Of a DNA stretch of 64,000 bases, positions 55,368-64,000 are shown in pieces. Each line of letters opens with the position of its first letter. Position 1 is the stretch's first letter. The stretch lies in assembly GCF_001679785.1 (NCBI RefSeq), contig NZ_CP016286.1, positions 2,604,001 to 2,668,000 of the forward strand, read 5' to 3'. This DNA comes from Rhizobium leguminosarum (GTDB taxonomy: Bacteria > Pseudomonadota > Alphaproteobacteria > Rhizobiales > Rhizobiaceae). Position numbers and translations under genes: made by a program. The notes below the pieces were generated by a model that saw nothing but the letters and a program-made list of their open reading frames with translations, did no database searches and was not told the DNA's origin.

Positions 55368-57452
55368 TCACGCGGCCGCGGATTTCTTCACGACCGGCGC
55401 AAGAACCGTTTCCAGCTGTACGGCCGGCACCTCGCCGTTGACGATCGCCTCGATGCCCGAGCGCGGTCCCGGCTTACCGAAGAGGAAGCCCTGCACCTGC
55501 AGGCAGCCTTCCCGTCGCAGGAAATCGATATGGTCTTCGTTTTCGACGCCTTCAGCAAGCACCGGTATGTCGAGGCTTGATGCAAGAATTAGCGTCGAAC
55601 GCACGATTGCCGCAGACTGCTTATTGGTGACGACGCCGTCGACGAAGGCGCGGTCGATCTTGATCTTGTCGAACGGGAAGCTCTGCAGTGTCGACAGTGA
55701 CGAATAACCCGTGCCGTAATCGTCCATCGCCACCTTTACGCCGAGCGCTTTCAGCCGGCGGATGGCCTGAAGCGCATGTTGATGATCGGCGATGATGCCG
55801 GATTCGGTGATCTCGATCTCTAGTCGCGCCGCCGGCAGGCCGGTCTCAAGCAGGATCTGATGCACGATGTGCGGTAGGCGGTTGTCGCCGAGCTGCTGCG
55901 GCGCGACGTTGACGGCGATGCGTAACGGGTTCTTCCAGGTCGCCGCTTCCGCGCAAGCGGCCCGCAGCACCCATTCACCAAGCTCAATGATAAAGCCGGT
56001 CTTCTCCGCGATCGGAATGAATTCGACGGGTGAGATGTAGCCGCGCGCAGGATGTCTCCAGCGCAGGAGCACTTCCAGGCCAACGATGTCGCGCGTCACC
56101 GTGTCATTCTGCTGCTGGTAGAACAGCTCGAATTCGCCGCGCGCCAATCCCTCCCGCATCTCGCTCGCCAGCGCGTTGCGTTCGCGCGCTACCTGGTCCA
56201 TCGAGGGCTCGTAGAAGCATATGCTGTTGGTCGCTGTCGATTTTGCCCGATACATAGCGATATCGGCCTGCGACAGCAGGTCATCCAAAGTATCCGCCTG
56301 TCCGGGATAGGTGGAGATACCGATACTGGAGCCGACGGTCAGCGCATGGCCGTTCCATTCGATCGGCCGGGCGATCTCGTCAAGCATGCGTTGTGCCAGT
56401 CCCTTGGCGTCCGAACGGACGAAATAATCGCACATGACCGCCACGAACTCGTCGCCGCCGACCCGCGCCACGAACTGGCCGTTCTGCATGATCCTGGACA
56501 GCCGCTCGGCGACGGCGCGCAGCACGGCATCGCCGGCGGCGTGGCCATGAACGTCGTTGATTTCCTTGAAACGGTCGAGGTCGAAGGAAAGCACGGCGAT
56601 ATTGGCCGTCATGTCCTTCGGCTTGTTGACCAGCGCCGACAGATGCTCGTTGAAGGCGGCGCGATTGGCAAGATTGGTCAGCGGGTCATGCAGCGACAGA
56701 TGGCGATAACGCTCGACGGCTGCCTGGGTCGACTGCATGTCGATGATATAGGTGGAGGCGCCCAGCGTCAGGATGATGATCATGACGGCGCTGACGAGAC
56801 CGGTCATGATGCCGTCCGAGATGATCTCGGTGGGTGCGGCGACAGTGGCATCCGGCAGGATCGTCAGCCCCGCCATGCCAGTGAAATGCGTGAGCACGAT
56901 CGCAAGGATCAGTGAAAGGGCAGCCCCGTGGCGGCAGAAACGCGTGATCGGCCGGCAGACGCGATTGGTGGCGACTGCGCCGAACAAGCCGGCCAAGACC
57001 AGCGAGGCGGCGACATAGGAAGTCTGCCATTCGAGACGACCCTCGATCTCGTAACCGGCGATCCCGACATAGTGCATGACCGCGATGCCGAGGCCGACGA
57101 TCACGCCGCCTGCCTCGATGAGCGCGCTCTTCTGCGCGATTGACGCGATGGCAAAGCCGATCATCGTCGTCGCGACGGCGGCAAACAGCGACAGCAGCGT
57201 CAGTGTCGGCTCATAGCCGTTCGCCACCGGCGTCTGGTAACCGAGCATGGCGATGAAATGCGTCGTCCAGATGGTCGAGCCGCCAACGAAACCGGAGAGA
57301 AACAGCCAGTTGGTTTTCTGCAGCCCCTGCGATCGGCGCACCCGGGTGAAGAGGCGCATCGACAGCATCGATCCGAGAACGCAAATAACGGTGGCGAAGA
57401 TCAGATGCGGAAGGCTGTGTTCGACGGTGATACAGGAAAGGACGCGCAACAT
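55368..57452 (-). CDS. MHYT-GGDEF-EAL c-di-GMP enzyme
   Basis: The 694-residue protein has an N-terminal seven-helix MHYT sensor (about 1-250) with the expected motifs TTHFIAMLG, MHYVGIAGYE and LTHFTGMAG (putative metal or gas ligand), a GGDEF domain (about 260-425) with intact catalytic VGGDEFVAV, and an EAL domain (about 435-685) in which the signature is EVL (GLEVLLRWRHP), with ESGIIAD, MDDYGTGYSS and EGVE present. Both cyclase and phosphodiesterase activity are possible; the balance is unknown. The start is ATG 57452 (or TTG 57461). It is divergent from rplY. Confidence 0.93.
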   Translation of the reverse strand: MLRVLSCITVEHSLPHLIFATVICVLGSMLSMRLFTRVRRSQGLQKTNWLFLSGFVGGSTIWTTHFIAMLGYQTPVANGYEPTLTLLSLFAAVATTMIGFAIASIAQKSALIEAGGVIVGLGIAVMHYVGIAGYEIEGRLEWQTSYVAASLVLAGLFGAVATNRVCRPITRFCRHGAALSLILAIVLTHFTGMAGLTILPDATVAAPTEIISDGIMTGLVSAVMIIILTLGASTYIIDMQSTQAAVERYRHLSLHDPLTNLANRAAFNEHLSALVNKPKDMTANIAVLSFDLDRFKEINDVHGHAAGDAVLRAVAERLSRIMQNGQFVARVGGDEFVAVMCDYFVRSDAKGLAQRMLDEIARPIEWNGHALTVGSSIGISTYPGQADTLDDLLSQADIAMYRAKSTATNSICFYEPSMDQVARERNALASEMREGLARGEFELFYQQQNDTVTRDIVGLEVLLRWRHPARGYISPVEFIPIAEKTGFIIELGEWVLRAACAEAATWKNPLRIAVNVAPQQLGDNRLPHIVHQILLETGLPAARLEIEITESGIIADHQHALQAIRRLKALGVKVAMDDYGTGYSSLSTLQSFPFDKIKIDRAFVDGVVTNKQSAAIVRSTLILASSLDIPVLAEGVENEDHIDFLRREGCLQVQGFLFGKPGPRSGIEAIVNGEVPAVQLETVLAPVVKKSAAA

Positions 57453-57594
57453 GAGAGGCAACCGGCAAATTGAGACGGCCCTGCTTATATTGGCGGGTAA
57501 ACGCAGGATTTATTAATCGCCGCCGATTTCGTTTTCGATGGTTAAACCTTGGCGAAAGCGTGTATATGGGCAAAAAACAACCCAAATCCGCAAC

Positions 57595-57623
57595 TTGCGT
57601 TTCCGATCGACTTATAATATAGG
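57595..57623 (+). promoter_or_regulatory. Candidate rplY promoter
   Basis: TTGCGT (57595-57600), 17 bases, TATAGG (57618-57623). The resulting leader of about 120 bases contains a GGAGGC...GCCTCC foldback (about 57648-57685). Confidence 0.4.
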
Positions 57624-57748
57624 CCACCGGTCCGTGTAGACACCCTTGGAGGCAACGCGGATGAGGTCGGGTCATACCGCCTCCGGTTCGTCGGAACAAG
57701 GCTTTTGCCCGCCGCCGAACTCTCCAAATAACCTCGAAAGGAATAGCC

Positions 57749-58357
57749 ATGAGCCAGGAAACTTACGAGCTCAAGGCCGAGGCGCGCGAACGGGTTGGTA
57801 AGGGGTCCGCCCGTGAACTTCGCCGCAACGGTTTGATTCCCGCTGTCATCTATGGTGACAAGCAGGCCCCCATCGCCATCGCTCTCAACACCAATGAGGT
57901 GACGAAGCGCATTCACGCCGGTAGTTTCATGACTACCGTGGCGACGATCGACGTCGACGGCAAGAAGCACAAGGTTCTGCCGAAGGACTACCAGCTCGAT
58001 CCGGTCCGTGACTTCACGATGCATGTCGATTTCCTGCGCGTCTCCGGCAACACCCAGGTGACCGTTGAAATCCCCGTTCACTTCATCAACGAAGAGAAGT
58101 CCCCGGGCCTCAAGGTCGGTGGCGTTCTGAACATCGTTCGCCATGAAGTCGAAGTTCATTGCCCGGCCGATGCGATCCCTGAGTTCTTCAACATTGACCT
58201 CAGCGGCAAGAAGATCGGCGACAGCATCCATATCGCGGAAGTCACCTTGCCGAAGGGCGTCACCCCGGTCATCGACCGCGACTTCACGATCGCGACGATT
58301 ATCGCTCCGGCTGCCGGCATCGACGAGAGCGCCGCGGAAGGCGAAGCCGAAGCCTGA
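57749..58357 (+). CDS. rplY: 50S ribosomal protein L25 (long, Ctc-type)
   Basis: L25 binds 5S rRNA in the large subunit. The 202-residue protein is the long form: an N-terminal L25 domain (about 1-95; [27 protein letters not shown]) and a C-terminal TL5/Ctc beta domain (about 100-190; [21 protein letters not shown]), with a short acidic tail. CGAAAGGAA precedes ATG 57749. In many bacteria pth follows directly; here a c-di-GMP sensor and a binding protein lie between. Confidence 0.96.
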   Translation: MSQETYELKAEARERVGKGSARELRRNGLIPAVIYGDKQAPIAIALNTNEVTKRIHAGSFMTTVATIDVDGKKHKVLPKDYQLDPVRDFTMHVDFLRVSGNTQVTVEIPVHFINEEKSPGLKVGGVLNIVRHEVEVHCPADAIPEFFNIDLSGKKIGDSIHIAEVTLPKGVTPVIDRDFTIATIIAPAAGIDESAAEGEAEA

Positions 58358-58385
58358 TCGCTTCGACCAATTTGTAAAGCATATG

Positions 58386-58414
58386 GCCCGCTTTCCCCTG
58401 GAAAGCGGGCTTTT
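58386..58414 (+). terminator. Intrinsic terminator of rplY
   Basis: GCCCGCTTTCC (58386-58396), loop CCT, GGAAAGCGGGC (58400-58410), then TTTT: a perfect 11-bp stem. It should separate rplY from the downstream sensor gene. Confidence 0.92.
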
Positions 58415-58541
58415 CATTGCTCGGAAACGCCCCGTTTCAGCAACATTTAACAAATTCGTGAAAGCATGCTCCGTCAGCTGCGAAGAAGCCCGCCTCAACG
58501 CGCGACAGCAAATACGGCCGGCCCGGGGAGTAGACGGAACC

Positions 58542-60893
58542 ATGAACAATTCCGTTGAGAACAGATTTTTTGCGATAGTTTGCGGAGCGCTGCTTGTTTT
58601 TGTCGCTCCCCTCTTTGTTCTCTTCCTTTTTCTTTCCTCGGAACGGGCCGACAAGGAAATACGCGACCATATCTCCGTTCTTCTTGTCGCCAATGCCCAG
58701 GCGCTGGCCAAACCCTTGTGGGACCTCGATGAGGATAGCGTCACCCAGATCAGCGCGACGGTCGTTTCCCAGGGCGCCATCGTCAAGGTCGAAGTGCGTG
58801 ACCAGTCAGGCCAGCTCGACGTCAGCCAGTCCACCATTCCGCGCTCCTTCGACGGCAAGCTCGTGCAGGTGTCGCGCGCCATCATCTACAACACCGTCGA
58901 CGGTCCGAAGAACCTCGGCAGCATCAGCGTCTATTATCCCGCCCTCAGCCTGTTTTCCGGCCTGAAGCAGGAAGAAGTCGTCTTCATCTCGATCTTCATC
59001 TTCGCGGTGCTGACCGTTTTCGGCACGGCGCTGATCGGCAACCGCTTCTTCGTCATCCAGCCGCTGATGCGGCTGACGGCGGCTATCGAGGCCACCCGCC
59101 AGCTGGGTTCCCGCCATCATGTCGACTGGCAGTCGAACGACGAGATGGGACGGCTCGCCCATAGCTTCAACGAGATGCAGACCAAGCTCGAAAGCGAGGA
59201 AAAGGAGCTGAAGCTCGCCCACCGCCGCGCCACCGATATCTACAATCTGACGCCCGCCATGCTCTTCTCGCTCGACGAGGAAGACCGCATCACCGCCGTC
59301 AGCGATTATTGGCTGCTTGCCACCGGTTATAACCGTGCCGCCGTCATCGGCCGCAACTTCGCCAATCTCGTCACCCCCCCGACCCGCGACAAATTCGTCA
59401 AGCGCCGCCAAGCCGAAAGCGGCATGACCGTCACCGTCAAGTTCGTTTGCCTGGATGGCCGCACCATGGACGTCCTCATCATGGAATCGGAGGCGGGAGC
59501 TGGCGCTCAGGACCGCCTCTCGCTATCGGTCATGACCGATGTGACCGAACTCAAGGCGTCCGAGGACCGCAACCACCGCCAGGCAATCACCGATCACCTG
59601 ACCGGGCTTCTCAACCGCCAGGGCTTCGAAGCCGTCCTCGACAACAAGATCGCCGCCGCCGATGCCGCCGGCCAGGAACTCGCCTGTCTCTTCGTCGATC
59701 TCGACCGCTTCAAGTGGATCAACGACAATATGGGCCATGCCGCCGGTGACACTGCGCTGGTCGAGCTCGTCGAGCGCCTGAAGATCCATCTTGCCCCCTC
59801 CGACGAGGCGGCCCGTCTCGGCGGCGACGAATTTGCCATCCTGCTGCCAGCCAAGGACGCCGAAAACCGCGCCAAGGTGATGTGCGAGCAGATCGCCTCG
59901 ATCTTCGAAACGCCATTCGCGCCCGACATGCATCTGAGCGCTTCCGTCGGCATCGCCATCTATCCGCATCATGCTGCAACCGCGGCCGAGCTGCTGCAAA
60001 AATCCGACATGGCGATGTATGCCAAGAAACGCGATGGCAAGAACGGTGCGCAGCTCTTCGACAATGCCATGCTCGACCGTGCCCGCAGCCGGGCCGAAAT
60101 CGAGGCCAATATCGAAGCCGGCCTCGTCGACAACTGGTTCGAAGCCTTCCTGCAACCGATCGTCACCCTGAACGGCCGCGGCATTGCCGGTTTCGAGGCG
60201 CTGATGCGCCTCAACCATCCGCAGAAAGGCTTGATGCCGCCGGCCGAGATCATCAGCGTCGCCGAGGAAACGGCAAAGATCGTCCGCGTCGGCAACGTCA
60301 TCATGGAAAAGGCGATCGCCAACCTCGCCAAGATTTCCCGCATATCAGGCATGCAGGATACCTATCTCGCCATCAACTTCTCGCCGCTGCAGTTCGAGCC
60401 GGCGCTGCCGGCCCGTCTTGCCGCCATCGTCGGTCGCCACGGCATCCGTCCCGAGCGCATCGTCGTCGAGATCACCGAAGCCGTGCTGATGCACGACAAC
60501 CCACAGATTCGCTTGATCGTCACGGAACTTCGTCGCTTCGGCTGCCGCATCGCGCTTGACGATTTCGGCACGGGCTATTCGTCGCTGAGCTACCTCAACC
60601 GCTTCCCTGTCGACATCATCAAGATCGACCAGTCCTTCACCCGCGCGATCAACGACGGCGACGACGACGTGCGCCAGAAGAGCCGCATGCTGATCGAAGG
60701 CATCACCACACTTTCCCACAAGATGAACTGCACCGTCATTGCCGAGGGTATCGAGACCGAAGAGGAATGCCGCACGCTCCATCAGATGGGGCTTGACTAT
60801 GGCCAGGGCTATCTCTTCCATCGTCCACAGCACGCCGCCACGCTGATCGAGGAACTGACGGCCTCGCAATCGGCCGTCGCACGCGCCTCGTGA
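58542..60893 (+). CDS. Membrane sensor GGDEF-EAL protein with PAS domain
   Basis: The 783-residue protein has an N-terminal helix (about 10-32), a periplasmic domain of about 115 residues (ALAKPLWDLDEDSVTQISAT), a second helix (about 148-170), HAMP (RLTAAIEATRQLGSRHH), a coiled linker, a PAS domain (about 230-350), GGDEF (about 355-510; intact LGGDEFAIL) and EAL (about 530-780; intact FEALMRLNHP, EITEAVLMHD, LDDFGTGYSS, EGIE). Both active sites look complete. The ATG at 58542 is preferred. The binding-protein gene 24 bases downstream suggests that it reads a periplasmic ligand through that protein. Confidence 0.92.
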   Translation: MNNSVENRFFAIVCGALLVFVAPLFVLFLFLSSERADKEIRDHISVLLVANAQALAKPLWDLDEDSVTQISATVVSQGAIVKVEVRDQSGQLDVSQSTIPRSFDGKLVQVSRAIIYNTVDGPKNLGSISVYYPALSLFSGLKQEEVVFISIFIFAVLTVFGTALIGNRFFVIQPLMRLTAAIEATRQLGSRHHVDWQSNDEMGRLAHSFNEMQTKLESEEKELKLAHRRATDIYNLTPAMLFSLDEEDRITAVSDYWLLATGYNRAAVIGRNFANLVTPPTRDKFVKRRQAESGMTVTVKFVCLDGRTMDVLIMESEAGAGAQDRLSLSVMTDVTELKASEDRNHRQAITDHLTGLLNRQGFEAVLDNKIAAADAAGQELACLFVDLDRFKWINDNMGHAAGDTALVELVERLKIHLAPSDEAARLGGDEFAILLPAKDAENRAKVMCEQIASIFETPFAPDMHLSASVGIAIYPHHAATAAELLQKSDMAMYAKKRDGKNGAQLFDNAMLDRARSRAEIEANIEAGLVDNWFEAFLQPIVTLNGRGIAGFEALMRLNHPQKGLMPPAEIISVAEETAKIVRVGNVIMEKAIANLAKISRISGMQDTYLAINFSPLQFEPALPARLAAIVGRHGIRPERIVVEITEAVLMHDNPQIRLIVTELRRFGCRIALDDFGTGYSSLSYLNRFPVDIIKIDQSFTRAINDGDDDVRQKSRMLIEGITTLSHKMNCTVIAEGIETEEECRTLHQMGLDYGQGYLFHRPQHAATLIEELTASQSAVARAS

Positions 60894-60917
60894 ACGAAGA
60901 ACCAAGGAGATGAACGG

Positions 60918-61631
60918 ATGAAAAAACTCCTGCTTCTCGCATGCCTGGCGCTGCCCTGCACCGCCCATGCGCAAACGGTGACGTTCACGACCGAGGACTA
61001 TGCACCCTTCAACTATCGCGAAGGCAAGGAGATCAAGGGCGCCACCGTCGAGCAGGTCGAAAAGGTGATGGCCGCGATCGGCGTCGACTACACAATCGAG
61101 GTCATGCCCTGGGCGCGCGCCTACGGCCTTGCTCGCACGGCGCCGATGACCTGCGTCTTCGCGACTGCCCACAACAGCACGCGCGATCCATTGTTCAAAT
61201 GGGTCGAACCGCTGCTCATCGATCGCAATATCCTGATCACGCGAAAGGGCTCGGGCGTCACCGCCGGCAATCTGGACGAAGCGAAGAAATATACGATCGG
61301 TACTCAGCGCGAGGATTACACCGAGACGATCCTGAAGGAAAAGGGCTTCACCAAGCTCGATGTCGCCAGCGACTTCAACGCGACGCTGCGCAAGCTGCTT
61401 GGCGGGCGCATCGACATGATGCCGATCTCCGAACTCTATTTCGAAAAGCTGAAGGCAGACCAGCCGGTGGAATTGGTGACCGTGCTCTCCGCCCAGCCAA
61501 TGGGCATCGCCTGCGAGAAGAACTTTCCGGACGATCTGCTCGCCAGGATGCAGGCTGCCCTCGACAAGCTGATCGCCGATGGAGACCAGAAGCAGATCTT
61601 CTTGAAATACGGCATGAACCTGTCGGACTGA
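60918..61631 (+). CDS. Periplasmic solute-binding protein (SBP family 3)
   Basis: A 237-residue protein with a signal peptide ([18 protein letters not shown]) and a type-3 bacterial solute-binding domain ([60 protein letters not shown]). No ABC permease or ATPase is nearby, and the gene follows a GGDEF-EAL sensor by 24 bases with an AAGGAG site. It is therefore more likely a ligand-sensing partner of that sensor than a transport component; the ligand is unknown (amino-acid-like for the family). Confidence 0.88.
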   Translation: MKKLLLLACLALPCTAHAQTVTFTTEDYAPFNYREGKEIKGATVEQVEKVMAAIGVDYTIEVMPWARAYGLARTAPMTCVFATAHNSTRDPLFKWVEPLLIDRNILITRKGSGVTAGNLDEAKKYTIGTQREDYTETILKEKGFTKLDVASDFNATLRKLLGGRIDMMPISELYFEKLKADQPVELVTVLSAQPMGIACEKNFPDDLLARMQAALDKLIADGDQKQIFLKYGMNLSD

Positions 61632-61698
61632 CTCCGAAGATATCTGCCCTTTCCGCTTGACTTTGCTTTCATTTCGCGGTGGTGAACGGCGGGAAGTT

Positions 61699-61805
61699 CT
61701 AGAGCGCGTCGCGATCTTTCAGATTCGCTTGTCGCGCTTTAGGTCTTTGTTTTTATGCATGTGGTTGTCGCAGAACCGCTGCACACTTTGCGCGACATGC
61801 TTTAG
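61699..61805. repeat. Two-palindrome mosaic repeat, about 107 bp (RIME-like)
   Basis: The first palindrome pairs TAGAGCGCG near 61700 with CGCGCTTTA near 61733-61742. The second has GCATGT/ACATGC arms (61757-61800). Length and two-palindrome plan match rhizobial RIME-type elements, and the sequence is familiar to me as a dispersed repeat. It occupies most of the gap before pth and would be in the pth leader. Confidence 0.75.
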
Positions 61806-61821
61806 TGAGGAAAAACAGGCC

Positions 61822-62553
61822 ATGCTGATCATCGCGGGTCTCGGCAATCCCGGCGGCAAATACGTCGGCAACCGCCACAATATCGGCTTCATGGCCGTCG
61901 ACGCCATCCATCGGCGCCACAGCTTTTCGCCCTGGTCGAAGAAGTTCAGGGCCGAGATCGCCGAGGGCGAGGTCGGTGGCGAGAAAGTGCTGCTGATGAA
62001 GCCGCAGACCTTCATGAACCTTTCCGGCGAGTCCGTCGGCGAGGCGATGCGTTTCTACAAGCTCCAGCCGGCCGATCTCGTGGCCATCTACGACGAGCTC
62101 GACCTTCCCCAGGGCAAGGCGCGGCTGAAGACCGGCGGCGGCCACAACGGCCACAACGGCATCAAGTCGCTCGATGCCCATTGCGGCAGGGAATACCGAC
62201 GGCTACGCCTCGGTATCGGCCATCCCGGCATCAAGGAAATGGTGCAGAACCATGTGCTCGGCGATTTCGCCAAGGCCGACAAGGCCTGGCTGGAGCCGCT
62301 TCTCGACACGCTCGCCGACAATGCCGACATGCTGGTGCGAAACGAAGATTCGCAGCTGATGAACAAGATTGCGCTGGCGCTCGGCGGAAAGGCCGAGGAG
62401 GAGAAACCGGCGAAAGAAAAGAAGGACGCCGAGAAGAAGCCGGCCGGCCAGTCGCATATCCATCAGGCCCGCAACCACAATCAGCCGAAGTTGCCGGCCA
62501 CCGGCCCGATGGCCGACATGCTGAAAAAGATGTTCGGCAAAAAGGGCGATTGA
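61822..62553 (+). CDS. pth: Peptidyl-tRNA hydrolase
   Basis: Pth releases peptides from prematurely dropped peptidyl-tRNA, an essential recycling step. The 243-residue protein has the catalytic domain with [18 protein letters not shown] (catalytic His), [34 protein letters not shown] and [20 protein letters not shown]. It carries a C-terminal extension of about 50 residues, Lys/Glu-rich ([19 protein letters not shown]), common in Rhizobiales. ATG 61822 gives the conserved start. The mosaic repeat ends 16 bases upstream. GNAT follows by 5 bases. Confidence 0.96.
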   Translation: MLIIAGLGNPGGKYVGNRHNIGFMAVDAIHRRHSFSPWSKKFRAEIAEGEVGGEKVLLMKPQTFMNLSGESVGEAMRFYKLQPADLVAIYDELDLPQGKARLKTGGGHNGHNGIKSLDAHCGREYRRLRLGIGHPGIKEMVQNHVLGDFAKADKAWLEPLLDTLADNADMLVRNEDSQLMNKIALALGGKAEEEKPAKEKKDAEKKPAGQSHIHQARNHNQPKLPATGPMADMLKKMFGKKGD

Positions 62554-62558
62554 GACCG

Positions 62559-63011
62559 ATGCCGGATCAAGACGTCATCATCCGCCCGGCTGCCCGCGGC
62601 GATCTCGCCGGTCTCATGACACTTTACCGTCACCTGAACCCCGCCGATCCGGTTCTTGACGAGGCCATTGCCGAAGAACGCTTTTCCGCCATCCTGGCCC
62701 AGCCCGGCATGACCGTCTTCATCGGTTTCGCGGGTGAGGTCGCCGTCGCCACCGTCACAAGCGTCGTCGTGCCGAACCTGACACGGAACGGCGCGCCCTA
62801 TGCGCTCATCGAAAACGTCGTCACCCATGCCGATCATCGCAAGCGCAGTTATGCCCGCACCGTCATCGGCCACGCGGTCGCCGAGGCCTGGAACGCCGGA
62901 TGCTACAAGGTGATGCTGCTTACCGGCTCGAAGAATCCGGCAACGTTGCGCTTCTATGAGAATTGCGGTTTCGTGCAGGAAAAGACCGGCTATCAGATCC
63001 GCCGGCCCTGA
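62559..63011 (+). CDS. GNAT-family N-acetyltransferase
   Basis: A 150-residue single GNAT domain: VIIRPAARGDLAGLMTLYRH, ALIENVVTHADHRKRSYART (acetyl-CoA loop region) and TGSKNPATLRFYENCGFVQE. It acetylates an amine of unknown identity. It starts 5 bases after pth, so it is probably cotranscribed. Confidence 0.9.
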   Translation: MPDQDVIIRPAARGDLAGLMTLYRHLNPADPVLDEAIAEERFSAILAQPGMTVFIGFAGEVAVATVTSVVVPNLTRNGAPYALIENVVTHADHRKRSYARTVIGHAVAEAWNAGCYKVMLLTGSKNPATLRFYENCGFVQEKTGYQIRRP

Positions 63012-63042
63012 CTCCATATTCGGGGCGGCCCTCGGAAAGCGC

Positions 63043-63354
63043 CTATTCCTCCGGTTCGGTGGTGAACATCAGCGGAAAGCCCATGCCTTTGGCAAGGTCG
63101 ATGCCTTCCTTGGCTTTGGTCTCGGCGATATCCCTGACGCAGACCACGACCACGCAGGAACCAAGCTTGTGCGCCGTCATCATCACCCGGTAGCCGGTCT
63201 CCTCGCTCATGCGGAAGACGGCCTTCAGGATCGTGATCACCAGTTCGCGCGGCGTATAATCGTCATTGACGAGAATGACCTTGTAGAGCTTTGGCTTGTC
63301 CAGCTTGAGCTTCACTTTGGTCTTCGGTTTCAGGGCAATGTCATTGTCACTCAT
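63043..63354 (-). CDS. clpS: ATP-dependent Clp protease adaptor ClpS
   Basis: ClpS binds N-degron substrates and hands them to ClpA-ClpP. The 103-residue protein has the typical core YKVILVNDDYTPRELVITIL, FRMSEETGYRVMMTAHKLG, CVVVVCVRDIAETKAKEGID. The Asn-Asp-Asp substrate pocket is present. Alphaproteobacteria often have two paralogues; the short N-terminus, and the lack of clpA nearby, suggest the ClpS2 type. ATG 63354 is preferred to upstream codons. Confidence 0.92.
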   Translation of the reverse strand: MSDNDIALKPKTKVKLKLDKPKLYKVILVNDDYTPRELVITILKAVFRMSEETGYRVMMTAHKLGSCVVVVCVRDIAETKAKEGIDLAKGMGFPLMFTTEPEE

Positions 63355-63450
63355 CGGAAAAACCCACCCGTTGATGACATGGAAAAGGCGGAGAAAAACA
63401 TCCGCCATCAATATATTGCACCGTAAGCACGGCAGTTCAATGACGGAGTG

Positions 63451-63849
63451 TTATTCCGCGGAGAGCAGGAGGCAATTCTGGCCGGCTTTTTCCAGGATTG
63501 CGGCAGCCTTCTTGTCGAATGTCACGAATGTTTCGCCGCCAAGCCTGCGACCTTCGAAGACGATGATGCCATCGGCGAAGTCCCCGCCAGCATCGAGAAA
63601 GGATAATCCGGCTTCGACGGCAACTCTGTCATAGACAACCTTCCTGTCCGATATCAGCAGCCGGATGGCCGCTGATATCTCTGAAGCGCTCTTGCGATAG
63701 ACCCGGCTGGCGACCCAGACGAATTCGCAAAACGTCAGATTGGAAATGAACAGGCGTTCGGCCTCGCGCATGAACGTCCTTGCACGCTCAGTTTGCTTCG
63801 GATCGTCGTGCACGGCCGAACGTACGAGCACATTCGAATCAACGATCAT
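63451..63849 (-). CDS. PIN-domain toxin (VapC family)
   Basis: A 132-residue PIN nuclease: first Asp in MIVDSNVLVRSAVHDD, Glu in LTFCEFVWVASRV, Asp in GGDFADGIIVFEG and FVTFDKKAA. It overlaps the end of the upstream antitoxin gene by 11 bases, typical of translationally coupled type II toxin-antitoxin operons. Confidence 0.9.
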   Translation of the reverse strand: MIVDSNVLVRSAVHDDPKQTERARTFMREAERLFISNLTFCEFVWVASRVYRKSASEISAAIRLLISDRKVVYDRVAVEAGLSFLDAGGDFADGIIVFEGRRLGGETFVTFDKKAAAILEKAGQNCLLLSAE

Positions 63850-64000
63850 TGTCGACGCCGACCTCGCCTGCCCAGCCCGCCTTTATGGCCTCATCGATCT
63901 CTTCGAGCGTCGCATGAATATTCACCTTATTCTCCAAACTCCCGAAGAAGCTTTCCACCGAGCCGGCGACCGGCCGCCTCCCAACAGCAACGACCTCCAG
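63839..64000 (-). CDS. Antitoxin partner of the PIN toxin (C-terminal part, AbrB-like)
   Basis: Fifty-three codons plus stop are visible; the start lies beyond the right edge. The readable part, ending FGSLENKVNIHATLEEIDEA and AIKAGWAGEVGVDNDR, looks like the C-terminus of an AbrB/MazE-type antitoxin (SL-N-V-IHATLEEIDEAI). The TGA (63841-63839) overlaps the toxin start. Family assignment is tentative because the DNA-binding part is missing. Confidence 0.7.
   Translation of the reverse strand: MEVVAVGRRPVAGSVESFFGSLENKVNIHATLEEIDEAIKAGWAGEVGVDNDR

Overview
The window looks like chromosomal DNA of a Rhizobium species (R. etli / R. leguminosarum group). The evidence is the GC-rich codon use, the dctA / dctBD C4-dicarboxylate locus next to an lpcC-type LPS core glycosyltransferase, the lrp-trxB-lsrB cluster followed by two tandem AbcR-type small RNAs, alphaproteobacterial LexA (GTTC-N7-GTTC) and sigma-54 sites, BA14K and DUF1236 proteins, and palindromic intergenic mosaic repeats of the rhizobial kind. 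No rRNA, tRNA, CRISPR array or prophage was seen.

Layout. 1-8.4 kb: start of a YpfJ-like peptidase, a DUF2306 membrane protein, a membrane LytTR regulator, carB, then a leftward DNA-repair pair (radical SAM protein, broken by a frameshift, and DUF4130-UdgX) behind a perfect SOS box. 8.4-17.5 kb: greA with an attenuator-like leader, lpcC, dctA divergent from dctBD with a sigma-54 promoter and two DctD-type sites, an Lrp regulator, trxB and lsrB. 17.5-18 kb: two tandem AbcR-like sRNAs. 18-24.5 kb: ArsR-MFS-old yellow enzyme operon, an APH-like kinase, a LysR/SDR divergent pair, a GrpB gene with an internal stop, and a DUF2188 protein. 24.5-29.7 kb: ChaA-like antiporter, two polysaccharide-type glycosyltransferase candidates, a Phd/PIN toxin-antitoxin pair and aatA. 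30-34.3 kb: a Gram-negative sortase system (VIT-VWA substrate plus class GN sortase) split by an IS481-family element. 34.3-42.9 kb: sugar dehydrogenase, DUF3052, DMT exporter, cold-shock protein with a small leader ORF, BA14K protein, a frameshifted SDR, HxlR, a MarR/response-regulator/histidine-kinase operon and an ilvE remnant. 43-53.5 kb: SH3 protein, MBL hydrolase, csaA, proC, ybjN-like, BMFP, lgt, midA-like, pgeF, M24 peptidase, lipoprotein and prs. 53.7-64 kb: exported protein, MHYT-GGDEF-EAL protein, rplY, a GGDEF-EAL sensor with a solute-binding protein, pth, GNAT, clpS and a second PIN toxin with a partial antitoxin.

Functional themes. Much of the window is housekeeping: pyrimidine/arginine, proline and aspartate metabolism, PRPP, lipoprotein maturation, peptidyl-tRNA recycling and peptidoglycan editing. 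Symbiosis-relevant transport (dct) and post-transcriptional control of uptake systems (LsrB-AbcR) sit side by side. The accessory content is modest: one intact IS, two toxin-antitoxin modules, several mosaic repeats and five damaged genes (radical SAM frameshift, GrpB nonsense, SDR frameshift, ilvE remnant, sortase with its 5' end displaced). The most interesting units are the SOS-controlled radical SAM/UdgX operon, the IS-interrupted sortase operon, the AbcR pair with a shared upstream motif, the greA leader attenuator, and a periplasmic-binding-protein/c-di-GMP sensor pair lodged between rplY and pth.
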